From: Zafaria ginkgonis
GTDB taxonomy: Bacteria; Actinomycetota; Actinomycetes; Actinomycetales; Micrococcaceae
Length of the DNA stretch: 64,000 nucleotides
Assembly (NCBI RefSeq): GCF_039540195.1
Contig: NZ_BAABEO010000020.1
Span: forward strand, 124,001-188,000
Reading direction: 5' to 3'
Shown: positions 43,151-50,936 of the stretch, in pieces
Position numbering within the stretch: the stretch's first letter is position 1
Layout: each line of letters opens with the position of its first letter
Translations under genes and position numbers: made by a program
Notes under the pieces: generated by a model
What the model saw: only the letters and a program-made list of their open reading frames with translations
What the model was told of the DNA's origin: nothing
The model's database searches: none

Positions 43151-43807
43151 GGCTCGCTTGAGCTCCACCGGCAGGCGCTCGGCCAGCTCCTCGAAGGTGG
43201 TGCCGTGCGTGGAGCGGACGGCGACCCCGTCCGGGCCGATCAGGAACACCGCGGACTCGGTGTACACGCGGGAGACGCAGCCCAGGCCGGTGACCGGGTA
43301 GGTGAGCGCCTCGACCAGCTTGGACTCGCCCTGCTTGGTGAACAGGCCCATCATCACCCAGGTTTCCTTGGCGCCGATGGCCAGGTCCATCGCACCGCCG
43401 ACGGCGGGGATGGCGCCGGGGGCGCCGGTGTGCCAGTTGGCCAGGTCCCCGGCCTGGGAGACCTGGAACGCGCCGAGCACGCACACGTCCAGGTGCCCGC
43501 CGCGCATCATCGCGAAGGAGTCCGCGTGGTGGAAGTAGGAGGCCCCGGGCAGCTCGGTGACCGGGATCTTGCCGGCGTTGATGAGGTCCTCGTCGATCTG
43601 CTCCCCCGTGGCCTCCGGGCCCATGCCGAGCATGCCGTTCTCGGTGTGCAGGGTGACGCCCTGCTCCGGGCTGAGGTAGTTGGAGACCAGCGTGGGCTGG
43701 CCGATGCCCAGGTTCACGAAGGAGCCCTCGGCGATGTCCGCGGCGACCAGCTGCGCCAGCTCGTTCTTGCCCAGCGGCGCGTCGGTGGAGGTGTAGGTGG
43801 TGCTCAT
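43148..43807 (-). CDS. pcaJ: 3-oxoadipate CoA-transferase subunit B
   Basis: 219 residues of the class-I CoA-transferase beta family. The catalytic glutamate is in TENGMLGMGP (Glu56), with NLGIGQPTLVSNYL upstream and GGAMDLAIGAKETWVMM later. Together with PcaI it moves CoA from succinyl-CoA to 3-oxoadipate (or a related 3-oxoacid). The ATG at 43805-43807 overlaps the pcaI stop (ATGA). An acetoacetate-type transferase is possible, but the adjacent thiolase and IclR regulator favour the beta-ketoadipate pathway. Confidence 0.88.
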   Translation of the reverse strand: MSTTYTSTDAPLGKNELAQLVAADIAEGSFVNLGIGQPTLVSNYLSPEQGVTLHTENGMLGMGPEATGEQIDEDLINAGKIPVTELPGASYFHHADSFAMMRGGHLDVCVLGAFQVSQAGDLANWHTGAPGAIPAVGGAMDLAIGAKETWVMMGLFTKQGESKLVEALTYPVTGLGCVSRVYTESAVFLIGPDGVAVRSTHGTTFEELAERLPVELKRA

Positions 43808-44478
43808 CGGTTGGTCCCTCCGATTTCGACGACGGTGTCCACGTAGATGCCCGGGGTCACCACGACCTCCGGGTCGATGCCGCCGGTCTCCACCACCTCG
43901 GAGACCTGCACGATCGCCTGCTTGGCGGCGGCTGCCATGATCGGGCCGAAGTTGCGGGCGGTCTTGCGGTAGACCAGGTTGCCGGTGCGGTCCGCGCGCA
44001 GCGCCTTGATCAGGGCGAAGTCGGCGTGGATCGGGGACTCCAGGACGTAGCCCTTGCCGTCGATGATCCGGGTTTCCTTGCCCTCGGCCAGCAGGGTGCC
44101 GTAGCCGGTGGGGGTGAAGAACCCGCCGATGCCGGCGCCGGCGGCGCGCAGGCGCTCGGCCAGGTTGCCCTGCGGGACCAGTTCCAGCTCGATCTCCCCG
44201 GCCCGGTAGGCCTCGTCGAAGTGCCAGGAGTCGGACTGGCGCGGGAAGGAGCAGATGATCTTCTTCACGCGGCGTTCCTTGATGAGCAGCGCCAGGCCGG
44301 CGTCGGCCTGGCCCGCGTTGTTGTTCACGACCGTCAGGCCGGTGGCGCCGCAATCCATCAGCGCGTCGATCAGTTCCATCGGCTGGCCGGCGTTGCCGAA
44401 GCCGCCGATGAGCACGGTGGCCCCGTCGCGGATGCCGGAGACGGCCTCCGCGGCGGAGGCCGCAAAGCGTGGTGCCAT
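43804..44478 (-). CDS. pcaI: 3-oxoadipate CoA-transferase subunit A
   Basis: 224 residues, alpha subunit of the same CoA-transferase. Typical motifs are VLIGGFGNAGQPMELIDALMDCGATGLTVVNNNAG and GGFFTPTGYGTLLAEGKETRIIDGKGYVLE. It lies 27 bases after the thiolase gene and overlaps pcaJ, forming a pcaF-pcaI-pcaJ operon read leftward. Confidence 0.88.
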   Translation of the reverse strand: MAPRFAASAAEAVSGIRDGATVLIGGFGNAGQPMELIDALMDCGATGLTVVNNNAGQADAGLALLIKERRVKKIICSFPRQSDSWHFDEAYRAGEIELELVPQGNLAERLRAAGAGIGGFFTPTGYGTLLAEGKETRIIDGKGYVLESPIHADFALIKALRADRTGNLVYRKTARNFGPIMAAAAKQAIVQVSEVVETGGIDPEVVVTPGIYVDTVVEIGGTNR

Positions 44479-44505
44479 GGGTCTTCCTTCTTCCTGTGGT
44501 GGTCT

Positions 44506-45714
44506 TTAGCGGGCGTTGGTGTTCTCGAGCACGACGGCGATGCCCTGGCCGACGCCGATGCAGAGGGCCGCGACGCCCCAGCGGTCGCCGGATTCCTGGA
44601 GGCGGCGGGCCAGCGTGCCGAGCACGCGCAGGCCGGAGGCGCCCAGCGGGTGGCCGATCGCGATGGCGCCGCCCCAGGCGTTGACGATGTCCTGGTCGAT
44701 CCCCCACTGGTTCAGGCAGGCGATGGACTGCGCGGCGAAGGCCTCGTTCAGTTCGACGGCGGCGACGTCCTCCCAGCCGATCCCGGCGCGCTTGAGCGCG
44801 AGGTTGGCGGCCTCCACCGGGGCTTCGCCGAAGAACTGCGGCTCGTTGGCGGAGGTGGCGCGGCCGGCGATCCGGGCGATCGGTTCGATGCCGAGCAGGC
44901 CGGCGGCCTTCTCGGAGCCGAGCCAGGCGGCGGAGGCGCCGTCGTTCATCGGGGAGGCGTTGCCGGCGGTGACGGTGGCGTTCTCGCCGGTGCGGAAGAC
45001 GGTGCGCAGGCCGCCAAGAGTCTCGGCGGTGGAGTCCGGACGGACGGTCTCGTCGCGGGTGAACTCCGTGCCCTTCCTAGAGGCCGGCGGCACCGGAACC
45101 ACGAGGTTGCCGTACTTGCCCTCGTCCCAGGCCTTGGCGGCGAGCTGGTGGGAGCGGGCCGAGAACTCGTCCTGGGCCTCGCGGGAGATGTTGTGCTTCT
45201 CGCGCAGCTGCTCGGTGGCCTCGCCCAGGGAGACGGTCCACTCGGCGGGCATGTTCGGGTTGACCAGGCGCCAGCCGAGGGTGGTGTTGGCCAGCTCGAG
45301 GTTGCTCATCGGGAACGGGCGCTCGGTCTTGGGCAGGACCCAGGGGGCGCGGGACATCGACTCGACGCCGCCGATGAGCATGAGGTCGGCCTCGCCCACC
45401 TCGATCTGGCGGGAGGCGACGATCGCGGCGTCCAGCGAGGAGCCGCAGAGGCGGTTGACCGTGGTGCCCGGGATGGAGGTCGGCAGGCCGGCCAGCAGGG
45501 TGGCCATGCGGGCGACGTTGCGGTTCTCCTCGCCGGCGCCGTTGGCGTTGCCGAAAACGACCTCGTCGATGGTCGCCGGGTCCAGCCCGGGGGCACGCCC
45601 GACCATGGTCTTGACGACCAGGGCCGCGAGGTCGTCCGGACGGTGCCCGGACAGGGCGCCGCCGATCTTCCCGAAAGGCGTGCGGACGGCGTCGTACACA
45701 AAGGCCTGCTGCAT
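44506..45714 (-). CDS. pcaF: Beta-ketoadipyl-CoA thiolase
   Basis: 402 residues from the ATG at 45712-45714 (MQQAFVYDAVRTPFGK). A longer in-frame ATG at 45735 adds MTGAGKP but has a poorer ribosome site. Catalytic residues are Cys90 in NRLCGSSLDA, His in GHPLGASG, and Cys in CIGVGQGIAV. It cleaves 3-oxoadipyl-CoA to acetyl-CoA and succinyl-CoA. A general acetyl-CoA acyltransferase role is possible, but linkage to pcaIJ supports the assignment. Confidence 0.87.
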   Translation of the reverse strand: MQQAFVYDAVRTPFGKIGGALSGHRPDDLAALVVKTMVGRAPGLDPATIDEVVFGNANGAGEENRNVARMATLLAGLPTSIPGTTVNRLCGSSLDAAIVASRQIEVGEADLMLIGGVESMSRAPWVLPKTERPFPMSNLELANTTLGWRLVNPNMPAEWTVSLGEATEQLREKHNISREAQDEFSARSHQLAAKAWDEGKYGNLVVPVPPASRKGTEFTRDETVRPDSTAETLGGLRTVFRTGENATVTAGNASPMNDGASAAWLGSEKAAGLLGIEPIARIAGRATSANEPQFFGEAPVEAANLALKRAGIGWEDVAAVELNEAFAAQSIACLNQWGIDQDIVNAWGGAIAIGHPLGASGLRVLGTLARRLQESGDRWGVAALCIGVGQGIAVVLENTNAR

Positions 45715-45740
45715 CGGTTTTCCTGCTCCCGTCATGAGAT

Positions 45741-45774
45741 GTTCACATCGTGAACTCTTGTTCGCTCATTGAAC
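45741..45774 (-). promoter_or_regulatory. Two IclR-type dyads upstream of pcaF
   Basis: GTTCAC-ATC-GTGAAC (45741-45755, perfect) and GTTCG-CTCAT-TGAAC (45760-45774, one mismatch) are arranged in tandem 19 bases apart, immediately upstream of the thiolase start. They are candidate sites for the nearby IclR regulator. Confidence 0.6.
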
Positions 45775-45830
45775 TCTAACCCCGGGGCGGGCCGGCGGGC
45801 AAGACCCCACCGACTTTCCGGCACGCAAAA

Positions 45831-45858
45831 GTGCCCCGGACCGTACGGCCCGGGGCAC
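45831..45858 (-). terminator. Intrinsic terminator of the monooxygenase operon
   Basis: GTGCCCCGG-A-CCGTACGG-C-CCGGGGCAC. On the minus strand it is followed by TTTTGCG, so it is a good rho-independent terminator after the HsaA-like gene. Confidence 0.88.
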
Positions 45859-45871
45859 CCCTGCCCGCCCG

Positions 45872-47089
45872 CTAGACGCGGCCGATGACCGGGTGGCCGA
45901 AGAGGTTCAGCGCGTAGTTGCCGTAGACCGGCTCGGCGACGTTGCACATGTGGTTCATGGCCGCGTGCATGTCCCGCCAGAAGCGCTGCAGCGGCTGGTC
46001 CAGGTGCAGCGAGGCGCCCCCGGCATGCAGGAACAGGTTGTCGACGGCGGCCAGCGCCCGGTGCGTGTTGCGCACCTGGTTGCGGCGGACCTCGACCACC
46101 AGTTCCAGCGGCGCGTTGCGGCCGGTGGCGACGTGGTCGTGGACGCGGTTGAAGTCGGTCAGCTGCTTCTCGATGCTGAGCTCGATGTCGGCAGCGGCCT
46201 CGCCCAGCACCTGCAGCTGGACCATGTTCTGCGACGCCGGACCGGCCGCGTTGCTGCGCACCCGGGTGTAGGCGATGAACGCCCCCAGCGCGCCCTGGGC
46301 CAGCGCGAGCGTGCCGGTGTTGATGGTCCCGGCGAACATCACCGCCCGCGGCATCGCGTAGACAGGGGCCTCCAGGCCCACGGCGCGCGCGGCGCCCCAC
46401 AGGTCCTCGATCACCCCGGGGACCACCCGGTAGTCCGGGACGAAGGCGTCCCGGACCACCAGGTCCTTCGACCCTGACCCCTTGAGGCCGGAGACCTGCC
46501 AGGAATCCTGCAGGATCTCGTAGTCCCCGCGCGGAAGGATGAAGTGGCGGATGTCCTCCCGGTTCGGGGTGCCGTCCGGGTGGGCGACGAAGCCGCCGAT
46601 GATCACCCAGTCGCACCCGTCAGTGCCGGAGGAGAACTTCCAGTGCCCGTTGAAGACGAAGCCGCCGTCGACCGGCTTCGCCACCCCCATCGGCGCGTAC
46701 GGGGACGCCACCCAGGTGTTGACGTCCCCGCCCCAGATCTCCTCCTGCACGCGCGGATCGGCCAAGGCGAGTTCGTGCGGATGCACCCCCACGACGCCGG
46801 CGACCCAGCCGGCCGCGCCGCAGCGCGCGCCGATGCCGAGGACGGCCTTGGCAAAGTCCACCGGGTGGGCCTCGTGGCCGCCGTACCGCTTGGGCTGGAG
46901 CAGCCGGACGATCTGCGCGTCCTTCATGGCCTGGACCGTGCGGTCCGGCAGCCGGCCCAGGTCCTCGGCCTCCCGGGCCTGGGACTCGAAGAACCCGGCC
47001 AGCGCCTCGGCCCTTTCCAGGACGCCGGCCGCGTTCTCGATGTCCCTAACCTGCGTAGCCTGCCGGTCGTCGATTTCCGTGGTGCTCAT
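45872..47089 (-). CDS. HsaA-like flavin-dependent aromatic monooxygenase, oxygenase component
   Basis: 405 residues with an acyl-CoA-dehydrogenase-type fold (ERAEALAGFFESQAREAEDLGRLPDRTVQAMKDAQIVRLLQPKRYGG; FNGHWKFSSGTDGCDWVIIGGFV; GSGSKDLVVRDAFVPDYRVV). This matches the two-component group-D monooxygenases such as HsaA and p-hydroxyphenylacetate hydroxylase oxygenases, which ortho-hydroxylate phenols using reduced flavin from a separate reductase. No reductase gene is nearby. It lies ten bases after the extradiol dioxygenase gene, so hydroxylation followed by meta-cleavage is likely. An acyl-CoA dehydrogenase is unlikely because the family catalytic base motif is not apparent. Confidence 0.82.
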   Translation of the reverse strand: MSTTEIDDRQATQVRDIENAAGVLERAEALAGFFESQAREAEDLGRLPDRTVQAMKDAQIVRLLQPKRYGGHEAHPVDFAKAVLGIGARCGAAGWVAGVVGVHPHELALADPRVQEEIWGGDVNTWVASPYAPMGVAKPVDGGFVFNGHWKFSSGTDGCDWVIIGGFVAHPDGTPNREDIRHFILPRGDYEILQDSWQVSGLKGSGSKDLVVRDAFVPDYRVVPGVIEDLWGAARAVGLEAPVYAMPRAVMFAGTINTGTLALAQGALGAFIAYTRVRSNAAGPASQNMVQLQVLGEAAADIELSIEKQLTDFNRVHDHVATGRNAPLELVVEVRRNQVRNTHRALAAVDNLFLHAGGASLHLDQPLQRFWRDMHAAMNHMCNVAEPVYGNYALNLFGHPVIGRV

Positions 47090-47099
47090 GGATCCCCTC

Positions 47100-48011
47100 C
47101 TAGGTGTTGTCGGCAGGGTCGGTCGGGTCCACCGGAGTGACGCGGGAGTGGCCCCAGTAGTGGGCGGCGGAGTAGCGGGTCGGGGTCCACGTCGCCTCGT
47201 CGATGAGGATGCCGCCGGTGCCGTACTCGATGCCGAATCCGGAGGGACTGCGGACGTAGAAGGAGACCATCTTGTCGTTGGTGTGCTTGCCCAGGGTGGA
47301 CAGGATCGGGGCGGCGTCTTCCTCCAGGACCTTGTCCCAGGCCCGGCCGATGATGTCGAGCTCATCGACCTCCAGCATCAGGTGCCCGATGTCCGACGGG
47401 ACGCCCGGGATGTGGGCGAAGGCGAAGGAGTGGTGGCGCTCGTTGCAGTGGGTGAAGGTCAGGTCGACGCTTCCTTCCGGACCCGCCTCGATGTGGTCGG
47501 AGAGCCGGAAGCCCAGGATGTCGAAGTAGAGGCGGGCGTACGCCTCGGTGTCGAGGACCGTCTGGAAGACGTGGCCCAGTCCGCCCCTGCCGGTGACGAA
47601 GCCGGCGCCGGCCGGGGAGACGAAGCGGTCGGTGGCCTCGCGCAGGCCGTAGTGCAACTCCAGGTCCACCAGCCCGTCCGGGTCACGGAACACGGCGCCG
47701 GCGGTGATGCGGCGCGCCTTCAGGGCCTGGGCGTCCATTTCCTTCACGCCGAACCCGGCCGCGCGCAGGGTCTCCACCAGTTCGGCCAGGTCGGCCGGCC
47801 CGCCGACCTCCCAGCCGATGGCCTCGACGCCGTTGCGCTCGGACTTGTTGACGACGATCCGGTATTCCTTCTCGTCGGCGCGGAACTCCAGGCGTTCGGG
47901 GGTCTTGACCGAGGCCTGCAGGCCCAGCAGGCCGGAGCCGAACCGCTCCCAGGCGTCGAGGTCGGTCGAATTGACGATGAGGTAGCCGAGGCTTTTGACG
48001 GATGCTGCCAT
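47100..48011 (-). CDS. Type I extradiol ring-cleavage dioxygenase (BphC/HsaC-like)
   Basis: 303 residues made of two vicinal-oxygen-chelate modules. Probable iron ligands are His147 (GLGHVFQTV), His210 (DIGHLMLEV) and Glu262 (FGIEYGTGG), with a catalytic His at 193-194 (CNERHHSFAF). It opens a catechol ring next to the hydroxyls. The ATG is at 48009-48011, 44 bases after the binding-lipoprotein gene. The substrate is probably a substituted catechol made by the monooxygenase downstream. Confidence 0.87.
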   Translation of the reverse strand: MAASVKSLGYLIVNSTDLDAWERFGSGLLGLQASVKTPERLEFRADEKEYRIVVNKSERNGVEAIGWEVGGPADLAELVETLRAAGFGVKEMDAQALKARRITAGAVFRDPDGLVDLELHYGLREATDRFVSPAGAGFVTGRGGLGHVFQTVLDTEAYARLYFDILGFRLSDHIEAGPEGSVDLTFTHCNERHHSFAFAHIPGVPSDIGHLMLEVDELDIIGRAWDKVLEEDAAPILSTLGKHTNDKMVSFYVRSPSGFGIEYGTGGILIDEATWTPTRYSAAHYWGHSRVTPVDPTDPADNT

Positions 48012-48055
48012 GATCTGACTTCTCCTTGGTTTCAGGGAATTGGGTGGGATGGTGG

Positions 48056-49681
48056 CTACTTGGAGATCCAGAGCTCGCGCACGTCGGGTTCGACGGTGCC
48101 GGGCAGGGTGCCCGGGAAGTTGCCGACCTTCTTGCCGACGTACCAGCCGTTCTGGTGCTGGATGAGCGGGACGATCGGCAGCCACTGGCGGAACTGCTTC
48201 TGCAGGTCGGTGTAGACCTGCGTGCGGTGCTCCGGCGAGTAGTCGGCGTTCAGGCCCAGCAGCAGCTCGTCGACCTTGGGGTCCGAACCCTGGGTGTTGT
48301 TCACCGGGGAGGTGCTCAGGTAATCGGTGCTCAGGGCCTGGTCCGTCTCGGCGGCGATGCCGGTGAAGCGGTGCTGGGAGTCGAACTTGCCCGCGAAGGC
48401 CTCGGTGACCATCGTCGGCTGGTCGCCCACGTTGATGGTCATGGTGATCCCGGCGTCGGCGAGCATCTGCTGCATGACCTGGGCCTGCTTCTGGAACTCC
48501 GGCGGGGAGGTGGTGGTGATCTTGAATTCGGCCTTGTTGCCGGTGTCCTTGACGTACTCCTCAATCAAGGCCTTGGCCTTCTCCGGGTCGTAGGAGGGCC
48601 AGTCGGTGTCGATGTAGTAGGGGTTGGACTTGGGCAGCATGCCGGTCATCGGGGTCTGCAGTCCGTCGAACACCGCCTTGTTCAGCCCGTCCAGGTCGAT
48701 CGCGCGGATCACGGCCTCGCGGAAGCGCACGTCGTCGAACGGGGCCTTGTCCAGGTTGAACAGGATGTCGTAGTAGGTGGTGGTCTCCTGGGTCAGTGCC
48801 GTCAGGCCACCGGCCTCGGCATCAACCAGGTCGGAGGCGGCCTGCGTGCTGGCCAGGTCCAGGTCCCCAGCGATGGTCCCGGCCAGGCGGGACTGGGTGT
48901 CGGTCGCCGTCACGAAGGTCAGCCCGTCCAGGTGGGGTTTGCCGGCCAGGCGGTAGTTAGGGTTCTTCTTCAGCTTGATTTCGCCGCCGGCCTGGAAGGA
49001 TTCGAGGGTGAACGGTCCGGCGCCGACGATCTTCTGGCCGAAGCCGGCCCCGTACTTCTCAACGGCCGTCGGGGAAGGCACCAGGGCACCGATGCCCGTG
49101 ATGCCGTAGGTGAAGAACTTCGGGAAGCGCATCGTCTCGTTCTTCAGGGTCAGCACCAGGGTGGTCGCGTCCGGGGTTTCCATCTTCGCGACGTTGCGGG
49201 CGTCGCCCGCGGAACGGGACTGGGACTTCTCCGAGGCCAACCGCTCGACGTGCTTCTTCACGGCCTCCGAGTTGAACGCGGTGCCGTCGGAGAACTTCAC
49301 GTCCGCGGGCAGCTTCAGGGTCCACGTCTTGCCCTTGTCGGTGGACTCCAAGGACTTGGCGAGTTCGGGGACCGAGGCACCGTCCTTGTCGTAGACGAAC
49401 AACGCGTCGAAGACCGCCCGGGCCACCGGCAGGCCGCCCGAGTTGAGCGGTGACATCGGATCCAGCGTTTCCACCGGAGCAATCGTGCCGGTGCGCAGCG
49501 TGCCGCCGTCGACGGCGGCGTTGCGCTGGAACGCCTGGCCTCCCGTGGCGGTGACCGTGACGCCCGCGGGCAGGGCATTGGCGGGTCCGTTGTCAGGCGT
49601 CGCCTTCGACGTCCCGGAACATCCCGTCAACGCAAGCGACAGGGCCACGATGCCCGTCGCCGCGATCTTGAGAGCCTTCAT
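48056..49681 (-). CDS. ABC transporter substrate-binding lipoprotein, family 5 (peptide/nickel/opine type)
   Basis: 541 residues with a lipobox LALTGC (Cys about residue 21). The SBP_bac_5 pattern is clear: GTLRTGTIAPVETLDPMSPLNS, WTLKLPADVKFSDGTAFNSEAVKKHVER, FDDVRFREAVIRAIDLDGLN and LPIVPLIQHQNGWYVGKKV. No permease or ATPase gene is within the window near it. As the first gene of the operon with the dioxygenase and monooxygenase it may bind the aromatic substrate or a conjugate. That role is inferred from position. Confidence 0.88.
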   Translation of the reverse strand: MKALKIAATGIVALSLALTGCSGTSKATPDNGPANALPAGVTVTATGGQAFQRNAAVDGGTLRTGTIAPVETLDPMSPLNSGGLPVARAVFDALFVYDKDGASVPELAKSLESTDKGKTWTLKLPADVKFSDGTAFNSEAVKKHVERLASEKSQSRSAGDARNVAKMETPDATTLVLTLKNETMRFPKFFTYGITGIGALVPSPTAVEKYGAGFGQKIVGAGPFTLESFQAGGEIKLKKNPNYRLAGKPHLDGLTFVTATDTQSRLAGTIAGDLDLASTQAASDLVDAEAGGLTALTQETTTYYDILFNLDKAPFDDVRFREAVIRAIDLDGLNKAVFDGLQTPMTGMLPKSNPYYIDTDWPSYDPEKAKALIEEYVKDTGNKAEFKITTTSPPEFQKQAQVMQQMLADAGITMTINVGDQPTMVTEAFAGKFDSQHRFTGIAAETDQALSTDYLSTSPVNNTQGSDPKVDELLLGLNADYSPEHRTQVYTDLQKQFRQWLPIVPLIQHQNGWYVGKKVGNFPGTLPGTVEPDVRELWISK

Positions 49682-49697
49682 AGGGAACTTGCCTTTC

Positions 49698-49709
49698 GTT
49701 CACGAGAAC
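49698..49709 (-). promoter_or_regulatory. GTTC-N4-GAAC dyad close to the lipoprotein start
   Basis: GTTCACGAGAAC lies 17 bases upstream of the ATG of the binding lipoprotein gene. It shares GTTCAC and GAACTCTTG with the dyad upstream of pcaF. Confidence 0.45.
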
Positions 49710-49852
49710 TCTTGCCGTGAGGGGTTGGGGTGCGGCGGCGGGGATTCCCCGCGGCCCGGCCGGCCCTCCGATGAAGAGACTGTGATGCGCGACACGTCCC
49801 AGCGCCGACAAAAATGTTCCGCTATCCGGCATGAGGGCCGAATTATTTGGAT

Positions 49853-49869
49853 GTTCCACACCGCGGAAC
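49853..49869 (+). promoter_or_regulatory. 7-3-7 dyad upstream of hydrolase 1
   Basis: GTTCCAC-ACC-GCGGAAC, one mismatch. A similar dyad lies upstream of the second hydrolase at 55140-55156. It is a candidate IclR-type operator. Confidence 0.5.
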
Positions 49870-49994
49870 CATTTGGTTGGGGGGTGGGCCCGGATGGGGG
49901 AACGTCGGCACTGGCCAATCTGCAGATAACCGATCCGCAGGCCCAGCGGCCCCGCGCCGCCCCCACCCACCTCAACGTCGAGCGGAGTAACCAC

Positions 49995-50825
49995 ATGGCT
50001 CTCGAACTGACCGCCGAAGGCACCAGCCGATACGTCCAGACCAAGGACTGGAAGATCCATTACTACGAGGCCGGCCAGGGCCAGCCGCTGCTGATGCTCC
50101 ACGGTTCCGGCCCCGGGGCCACGGGCTGGAGCAACTTCGGCCCGAACATGCGCGAGCTCGCGGAGAACTTCCGCTGCATCGCCGTGGACATGCCCGGCTG
50201 GGGCAAGTCCGACGCCGTCACGCTCGAGGAGCGCGACCACGTCGAGGCCGCGCTGCAGGTCCTGGACGCGCTGGGCATCGAGAAGGCCGCGTTCATCGGC
50301 AACTCCATGGGCGGCATGACCTCCATCCGCTTCGCCATGGAACACCCTGACCGCATCTCCCACCTGATCACCATGGGTTCCGGCGGCGGCTCCGCGCTCT
50401 TCTCCGCCGCCGGGCGCAGCGAAGGCATCAAGGTGCTGCAGGCCGCCTACCACGACCCGTCCCCGGCCGGCATGCGCGCGCTCGTGGACATCATGACGTT
50501 CGACCCGCAGTTCGCCACCGACGAACTGGTGAACCAGCGCTCCGAGGCCGCGACGTCCCGCCCGGACCACCTGCAGAACTTCATCGACGGCATCCCGGCC
50601 GGCCGGAAGCGCCTGGACCTGAGCCCGCTGGCCACCAGCGAGGTCCCCGCACTGATCGTCCACGGCCGCGACGACCGCGTGGTGCACTTCGAGAACTCGC
50701 TGAGCCTGGTTTCGGTCATCCCGAACTCGCGGCTGGTGCTGCTCAACCGCTGCGGCCACTGGGCCATGGTGGAGCATCCGGCGGAGTTCAACCGCCTGGT
50801 GGCGGACTTCGTCGCCAACAACTAG
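49995..50825 (+). CDS. Meta-cleavage product alpha/beta hydrolase 1
   Basis: 276 residues of the MhpC/BphD/HsaD-like family. Features are the oxyanion-loop HGSGPGATGWSNF, nucleophile Ser104 in GNSMGG, acid in HGRDDRVVHF (about 226-227) and His255 in RCGHW. It hydrolyses the C-C bond of 2-hydroxy-6-oxo-dienoate ring-fission products. It is divergent from the dioxygenase operon and ends at a strong hairpin. A paralogue lies at 55.3 kb. Confidence 0.9.
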   Translation: MALELTAEGTSRYVQTKDWKIHYYEAGQGQPLLMLHGSGPGATGWSNFGPNMRELAENFRCIAVDMPGWGKSDAVTLEERDHVEAALQVLDALGIEKAAFIGNSMGGMTSIRFAMEHPDRISHLITMGSGGGSALFSAAGRSEGIKVLQAAYHDPSPAGMRALVDIMTFDPQFATDELVNQRSEAATSRPDHLQNFIDGIPAGRKRLDLSPLATSEVPALIVHGRDDRVVHFENSLSLVSVIPNSRLVLLNRCGHWAMVEHPAEFNRLVADFVANN

Positions 50826-50841
50826 CATCCATACGCAGCGC

Positions 50842-50879
50842 GAAACCGGGCCGGGGGCACGCAGCCCCGGCCCGGTTTC
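50842..50879 (+). terminator. Terminator hairpin of hydrolase 1
   Basis: Perfect 15-bp arms GAAACCGGGCCGGGG and CCCCGGCCCGGTTTC around an eight-base loop. Confidence 0.78.
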
Positions 50880-50936
50880 GGCCAGTCCAGGGAGGGTATC
50901 CGCAATGGCCACGGCCCACGCCACCGGGGACACACC

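Larger units (their letters stand above)
49682..49994. other. Divergent region between binding lipoprotein and hydrolase genes
   Basis: 313 bases without a gene. Near the lipoprotein start it has GTTC-ACGA-GAAC (49698-49709), followed by the same CTCTTG seen after the pcaF dyad. Toward the hydrolase gene it holds GTTCCAC-ACC-GCGGAAC (49853-49869) and a weaker GTTCCGC-TAT-CCGGCAT (49816-49832). Confidence 0.55.
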
